A stretch of DNA of 64,000 nt from Hippophae tibetana. Its lineage: Eukaryota; Streptophyta; Magnoliopsida; Rosales; Elaeagnaceae. Made by a program: the position numbers and the translations under genes. The DNA is taken from positions 82,506,449 to 82,570,448 of the forward strand of contig CM072810.1 of assembly GCA_037013495.1 (NCBI GenBank), written 5' to 3'. Shown in pieces: positions 58,281 through 64,000 of the stretch; the first letter of the stretch is position 1, and the number at the start of each line of letters is the position of its first letter. The notes under the pieces are model-generated. The model searched no databases, had not been told where the DNA came from, and saw nothing but the letters and a program-made list of their open reading frames with translations.

Positions 58281-59693
58281 CTTAGCACAAGCACAACCCC
58301 TAACTATATTCTTAATAGCCTCTAGCAAGTTAATTGATCTAAAAACTAGAAACAAAATAAATAAACTAACTAAACTAACCTAAATCATTTTTATAGATTG
58401 ACATAGTTATATTTAGCATATGCAACAAGCCTTTAAACTCCTAGATGTACCTAGTGGATAAGTTAAAGTCTTATGAGGGCTTTTAGTAACGATACCCATA
58501 AATGTCCTATGCAAAATTAAAACTAAAAATATTAATAACAAACTAGAAACAAAACTACAAATAAAAAATTTAAAAACAATCAACAAAAATTCTCAATCTT
58601 AAGTTTCTTTTCAGTTCATAATCAAAATCTCAAACACAAGTTAATTCAAGATCGTAGAGGTTCACAGTTTAATGTTCAAATCAGTACTAATCACAAATTC
58701 ATGTCATATTACAAAAATATTTTAACTTTGAATTATTCAATTTTAGTATTAGGAATCTGAATTTGCTTCAACTATAGTCCTCACAAGATATACTCTCAAT
58801 GTCACACTGATCCTTTAGTTTTAAGCACTCATCAAGATATATGCGAACAAAAGTTATGTAAAAAATAAATAAAAAAGATTCGCATATGATAAAAAATAAA
58901 AGCTTAAATGTTCATAACATTGATCTCATGCAAGAAATAAAATGATAAGATTTATGAATATATCACCTTACTAATCTCACTTCAATCAAAAATTATCCAG
59001 CAAAAATGTCAAATATATGCCTCAAGATGAATGAAAATGCATTGACTTCAAGGGAGATTATTTCCTATTTTTTGTAATAACCATCTCACTACTTTTAAGA
59101 ACTTTAAGATCATAGTATTTAGTGATACTATTTGTTTTTTCTTTTTCTATTCTCCTTTTTTTAAGAGGTAAGTAGCTATTTTGGCTCTATTTATTGTTCC
59201 TAGGAACCCTGTAACTAGAAGTTAAGCATGAAAATAGGCACACAATTTAAATTATACTTAAATAATTCAATCTAAGTAATAAAATGAAGTACATGATACT
59301 TCATCATATGATAAAAAAGTATAACATTCAATGCAAAACCTATATAATAATTTCAAATAATAAGAAGAACGTTTAAAAGAGTAAAAGAAAATTCATCACT
59401 TAGAATAAACGCTTATGACTCAAAAATTTCACAAGGTAATTTTCACTATTTGAGTCACAAGTGTTTATTCTAAGTAATGAATTTTATTTTACTCTTTTAA
59501 ACGTTCTTCTTATTATTTGAAATTATTATATAGGTTTTGCATTAAATGTTATATTTTTTTATCATATGATGAAGTATCATGTACTTCATTTTATTAGGAT
59601 CAAGATAAAAAAGTATCACTTAGATATTGTTTTAATAATTTGGATAATAGAAAACTAAAATGTTATTTCTTCTTGGAAATGATGCAAAATATT
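58281..59693 (-). other. Interior between the two 1.5-kb LTR-like repeats
   Basis: 1.4 kb of non-coding AT-rich DNA. No primer site of the tRNA-Met type and no gag or pol are visible. It contains the long hairpin at 59278-59595. It is either the interior of a large non-coding LTR element or simply DNA between two independent copies. Confidence 0.5.
59278..59595. repeat. Long inverted repeat: 147-bp arms, 24-bp loop
   Basis: Arms 59278-59424 and 59449-59595 are reverse complements with about six mismatches and no length difference (about 96% by eye). The loop is 59425-59448. A transcript from either strand would fold into a near-perfect 147-bp duplex. Confidence 0.93.
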
Positions 59694-61222
59694 TGATGCA
59701 CAAATTTGTATTTAATAAATAGTTTGTAAGTGCATGAGTTACTTATAATAAACAATATGTATACTCCCAAAATCGCTCTAAAAATGAAGTTTTAAATAAT
59801 TTTTCAAATTTCTTAAAAATAAATATGAAAATAAAATCTAAACATTCTATCACTATGAGTTGGTTTTGAAAATCTTAATGTAATAACAAAATAATAAAAA
59901 ATGCGTAAATATAGATTCTATTCAAACAAATCAAGACATATATATATATATATATCTACTTAACCGTACTTGCTTAGAATTAATTAGGTTAATGAAAATA
60001 TTAATTTAAATTATTGATTTTTTGTAATATAAGAATAAATCTTTTGACGGGAATCAATTTCTTTGTTTATCATATCAATTAAAGCCTTTTGGTGGGGGAT
60101 CATTAATTAATGTATTAAATTATGTGTTATTACTAAGTAAATAGAAAACCATTTAGATTAATGATTTGGCAAAGTCATTAATTTAAACTCTTATTTAATA
60201 TGTCAAATTAGATCTAGATGGTATTTTTAAAACTCAATTCTCAAATTTTAAATTTATTATGAAAAATACATTATCAATACATTAATCAATAATAGATTTT
60301 GTAACGGATGTTTAATAAAAAAATAATCTTTATTTATTTTATAAAAATGTTTACTTAAATAAATCTACACAAACATGACAAAAGAGCTAACTTTTCTAGT
60401 TAAAATCACTCAAATATGCTCAAATTAAATTTCGTAGTTAGTGGATTAAAAATAATATTCAAATATTTAGAAAATACAAAAAAATTAATTTATATATAAA
60501 ATAATTATAAATAAGATCTTCAATACCAATTAAAGATAAACGACGTGTTCTATTTTATAATTTTTATCTTTATCCTAAAAGGGTTCTTGAATAAACAAAT
60601 ATATGTTGTATTTTTTTATATGAAAAACTAATTCCTAAAGATCTGTCTCTAATATGTTATGAATTTACTCTATATATTGTTCACAAAATAAAACCAAAAC
60701 TAAGAAAATAAAATGAGAACTCTGATGGCTACTGTTTCTACGTTCTAATCATAAAAACCTAAAGAAAAAAACATTTATTTATAGGTAAAGGTGTGTAGAG
60801 AGGGATTAAGGCCAATTTTATAGAGGCACGTTGTGACACCACTTTTTTTCTCGTTGTGTTCCGAGGTTCATCCAGCTTCTCCAATTCCAATCTAAGAAAG
60901 TCATACCGCGGCACACAAAACTGAATGTGCCCCAATAATTATCTTGAATAGTGTGCGTTGTAGTATGCTCTGTTTATCTTGAAAATTTCCTTGTACACAT
61001 TATAAAATAGACTCTCGTATATGCCTTAATCTTTTAAGTATCTAGGGTGCAGATTAAATTTTCAAAGTATTGTTTTTCATTTATTGACAAATTTAAATAT
61101 TATAAAGCTATAAACACCAAAAATATAATAAAACACATCTATCATTTCAGACTTATAAATTTACGATATAAAAATATTAATTAAGTCCAATAAAATCACT
61201 ATATATGAGTTCTTTTCAAACA
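59694..61222 (-). repeat. 1.5-kb LTR-like repeat, copy B
   Basis: Starts TGATGCACAAATTTG and ends TTTTCAAACA. It matches copy A throughout, for example 'ttctacgttctaatcat', 'aaacatttatttatagg' and 'gacaccactttttt'. On the minus strand it begins TGTTTGAAAAGAACTC. Uninterrupted. Confidence 0.75.
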
Positions 61223-62040
61223 CTTATTATCTTCTCATAATCATCAAAATTACCGGAACTATCTAAGCTGCTAGAATTGCCAAAGCTGTCATCTTTCCAT
61301 TTAGAGGTGACTACATCATCATATCTCTCTACATACGGGAAAATACTCTTATTAAGGACATTATTCGAGTAGACCTTTATGAACCTCTTCCTTACAGTAT
61401 GGAAACCATAAGCCAAGGCATCTAGTGTATCTTTGACATATTTGTCAAAATCATGGTACTCTAACATGACTTGGATCCTGATTAAACATAACTCTTTAGT
61501 AACTTTCTGTAACTACCCTTACCAAGAAAAGGTTATCAAATAGTCCTTCAGTTTGCTCCTTCTCTTTGGCCCAATTGGCCTACTAGAGCATCCAGATGAC
61601 TAACTCCTTCATTTACTACCATTAGAGCCTCATCGGTCATATCTTGTATCTTCTTTGTTATAATAAGTTCCACTCTAGACTGGTATAACTGAGTCTCAAT
61701 CTTGTAGCGGATAGCCTCAACAATGTCTCTAACACCAACTGTCCTATTAAATTCCTCTTCAGTAACTTTCAAATGCTTCTCAAAGACAACGCGTGCCATA
61801 ATAGCCTACTCAAGATCTTGGTAAATTGCCGTGATCTACCCACCAATGCATATATATCATCATCTGTAGGCCTAGTTGGTTCTAGAATATCTAGAATAAC
61901 AAAAGGTTCAGATGGACATGAAACGTCCTTATTCGAGTCAACAAGTCCTAGACCATACTCATTCCCCACAGGATCAGAAGAAATGTCAACAAATGTGGAA
62001 GTAGAGATGTCAAATTGCTCCGTAGGAGAAGGAATTTGAA
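61216..62040 (-). pseudogene. Minus-strand coding remnants of unknown family
   Basis: Three minus-strand readings follow one another: 61769-61969, 61548-61799 ('VFEKHLKVTEEEFNRTVGVR', 'QLGQREGAN') and 61216-61467 ('RKRFIKVYSNNVLNKSIFPY', ending in Ser/Asp-rich text). The last ends within a few bases of copy B of the LTR-like repeat, so it may be the 3'-most coding region of an element whose 3' LTR is copy B. No pol or gag similarity recognised. Confidence 0.45.
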
Positions 62041-62081
62041 AAAAAAAATTGATTTTAGAACCAATGAGGAATGATCATATA

Positions 62082-62535
62082 AGGAGCGTAGTGGAGGTAG
62101 GGATCACCCTCCCTGGCCTAATTATTCCCTATCTCCATTTTCTTATATTGAAAAATATAATATAATAGTGGGATCCTTCCCAAATTACTATAAAATTGTA
62201 CTTTAATTTAAAATTACAATATAATAGTGTATAAAATCATAATTATTTTAATAATTGTTAAAATAAAATAATTAATTTGAATATAAATACAATTTTGTAT
62301 TTAAAATTTTAAGTTTATTATTTTTAATTTCATAATAAATACTTATAATTGAATTTTTATATTTATTTTGACTATTTAATATATAATTGATATTAAGTTT
62401 TTTTGTTATTGAGGAATCTGATCACAGTAAAAAATTTGAAACTCAGATGGAGAATCCTTATCACATCCTCATAATTATTTAATTGGGTGATGAGAATAAC
62501 CTTATCACTCCCTTCCTACCCCGTTAACACTCCTA
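62082..62535. mobile_element. Possible hAT-like MITE, 450 bp
   Basis: An extremely AT-rich core is bracketed by G-rich and C-rich ends: left AGGAGCGTAGTGGAGGTAGG, and right, on the opposite strand, AGGAGTGTTAACGGGGTAGG (14 of 20 match). Plant hAT MITEs often have a GGGG-rich start of this kind. No target duplication resolved. Confidence 0.45.
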
Positions 62536-62639
62536 TGTGGGAGGAGATCTAACCCTTTTAGGACTTGGTCCAACAATGATCACTCTACAGTTGGGGGCTC
62601 TCTTCCTCTTTGAAAGTTTATAAGATATGGACCTAATTA

Positions 62640-64000
62640 ACCTAGAGGGGGAGTGAATAGGTTATTTATGATTTTTACCAATTTATAATTTAATAACTTA
62701 AAGAAATCAGTCAGACATGCAATCATGTGTTAAAAACAAGTGCGGAAATAAAAGGATAACACACGATATTTTTAGGTGGAAACAACTTAGGCCACAACCA
62801 TGACGTAAGAGGAAAACCACCGGTCCACCGGGCCACCTAACTTTCCACTATGAAAATCAAATATTCAAGTACAAACTCGGTCTTATGCTACCCTCCTTAG
62901 GATACTACCCCAATGTACTTTACTTACGAGCCCCTGCTCTATTTTCACAGTTTCTAAAATTAGCGTGAGCGGTTTCCACACCAACGTTCCAATAAGCTCC
63001 TCGCCAATCAGATCGTTCACAAATCAACTGCAAAAAGATTAGCACAAAAAACACAAGTGCCCGTGTGTGTTCTAGAACGGATTTAATAATGAATAATCCT
63101 AACTAGATGATTTAAAACAAATGTCATTTAAACCAAATCAACTAGAATATTCTAAAGCAAAAAATACGTATAATTTCAGTAAAAATAACTTCTTTAAAAT
63201 TTAATAATTAAATCAAATAATCATGATCGTTCATAAAATTATTTAATCTAAATACCTAAAAATCAAATAAAAAATAATTAAATTAATTAATATAAATCAA
63301 AAGTAAGTATATATATATATTAATTACCTTTTCTCCGTTAGTGCGCACTTTTCAATATATATATATAACTATATGTAAAGTTACCTTTGCTGCCTAATAT
63401 GATTTCCTGAAGAAGTATTACAAAATATTAATTAATCTCAACATCTCATTATATTAGCCTATCACACTTAAGGATTAATCTATGGTTACTGCTCTATTCC
63501 TCAGTTTTTTTTCTTTTCAGTACGTAGATAGTTTTTTTTTCAGCAACCTTTTGTTTTTCTCGTACAATTTTTCGGTTTTGCCTTTTCAGTAGCTTTTCTT
63601 CCGTTTTTATTTTTCATGCACTTTAACCCTAATATATATAGATAATAATAATACCTAGTAGTATTAGGGTTAAATGTATTTTGGGCTTAATTTTTCAAAG
63701 CCCATTAAAATACATCTTAAAAAAAATTTAATTAATAATTTCATAAATTAATTAAAGTTTGAATAAATATTTTAACATAAAATATAATTTTTGATTTATG
63801 AAAATATGCTATTAAATGCATGAATGTAATCCTATGTATCGTAGTTATAAAATATATACTTGAAATACAATTATTTGAAACTTGAACATTTGTTCGGCTG
63901 TTCTTGATAAACTTGATAACAGGCCTAAAAACAAATTTACAAGTAAATATTTTGAGCACGAAAATAGTCAACACTTATAGTTCTTACAAACTCCCCCTTT
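62640..64000 (-). repeat. Dispersed repeat, copy 2, runs off the window
   Basis: Matches 41340-43320 in two collinear blocks. It includes 'cctagagggggagtgaata' near 62640 and 'acaaactccccctttt'-type text at the right edge, phrases often seen in Copia elements read on the minus strand. No coding is visible. The right boundary lies outside the window. Confidence 0.5.

Noticed and set aside
1-64000. tRNA, rRNA, snoRNA and CRISPR arrays
   Set aside because: I looked for cloverleaf-type A and B boxes, rRNA text and spaced direct repeats and saw none. The direct repeats present are LTRs, a TRIM, minisatellites or simple sequence.

Overview
This is a repeat-rich, AT-rich piece of a flowering-plant nuclear genome, most likely a eudicot. 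The evidence is one spliced host gene of a plant-specific bromodomain family, Copia and Gypsy LTR retrotransposons with plant-type tRNA-Met primer sites, a Tat-lineage Gypsy element, a TRIM and several MITEs. I see no bacterial or organellar features, no CRISPR array and no tRNA or rRNA gene. I cannot name the species.

Layout. 1-0.5 kb: LTR-like fragment (+). 0.56-3.3 kb: 3'-truncated Copia element (-). 3.9-10.6 kb: full-length decayed Copia element (-) with intact 5-bp target duplication, its integrase region split by a 1.77-kb solo LTR. 11.0-12.8 kb: decayed 3' half of a NOC4-like ribosome-biogenesis gene (+), one exon of which holds a 314-bp TRIM. 13.2-18.1 kb: decayed Gypsy element (+). 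18.9-19.9 kb: a weak RNase H-like remnant and a 535-bp MITE. 20.1-23.9 kb: a non-autonomous LTR element (-) carrying host-derived coding fragments (HSP90 and a 5'-3' exonuclease-like H3TH motif) and no recognisable gag or pol. 24.4-29.5 kb: the best preserved Gypsy element (-), chromovirus-like. 29.8-37.7 kb: the only convincing functional gene, a bromodomain plus AT-hook protein of the BRD7/9-like plant family (+), 8 or 9 coding exons, with a 4-kb intron that contains another LTR element. 37.7-44.5 kb: AT-rich intergenic DNA with MITEs, a (TA)n tract and a degenerate telomere-like array. 44.5-47.2 kb: a fragmentary Gypsy element. 47.6-61.2 kb: a pair of 1.5-kb LTR-like repeats (-), one split by a 9.2-kb Tat-lineage Gypsy element (+) with antisense extra ORFs and a 144-bp minisatellite, and a 147-bp-arm perfect-length hairpin between the pair. 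61.2-64.0 kb: unidentified minus-strand coding remnants, a MITE and a second copy of a dispersed repeat also seen at 41.3-43.3 kb.

Reading the layers in order: the NOC4-like gene decayed and took a TRIM; Copia and Gypsy elements landed on both sides; later a chromovirus-like element settled 311 bp upstream of the bromodomain start codon, so that gene's promoter space is now very short and bordered by an LTR. Six of the LTR elements show matching or near-matching target duplications, which gives firm element boundaries. The most unusual items are the host-fragment-bearing LTR element (20142-23929), the in-frame 129-nt intron of the bromodomain gene, the long hairpin at 59278-59595 and the antisense ORFs of the Tat element.
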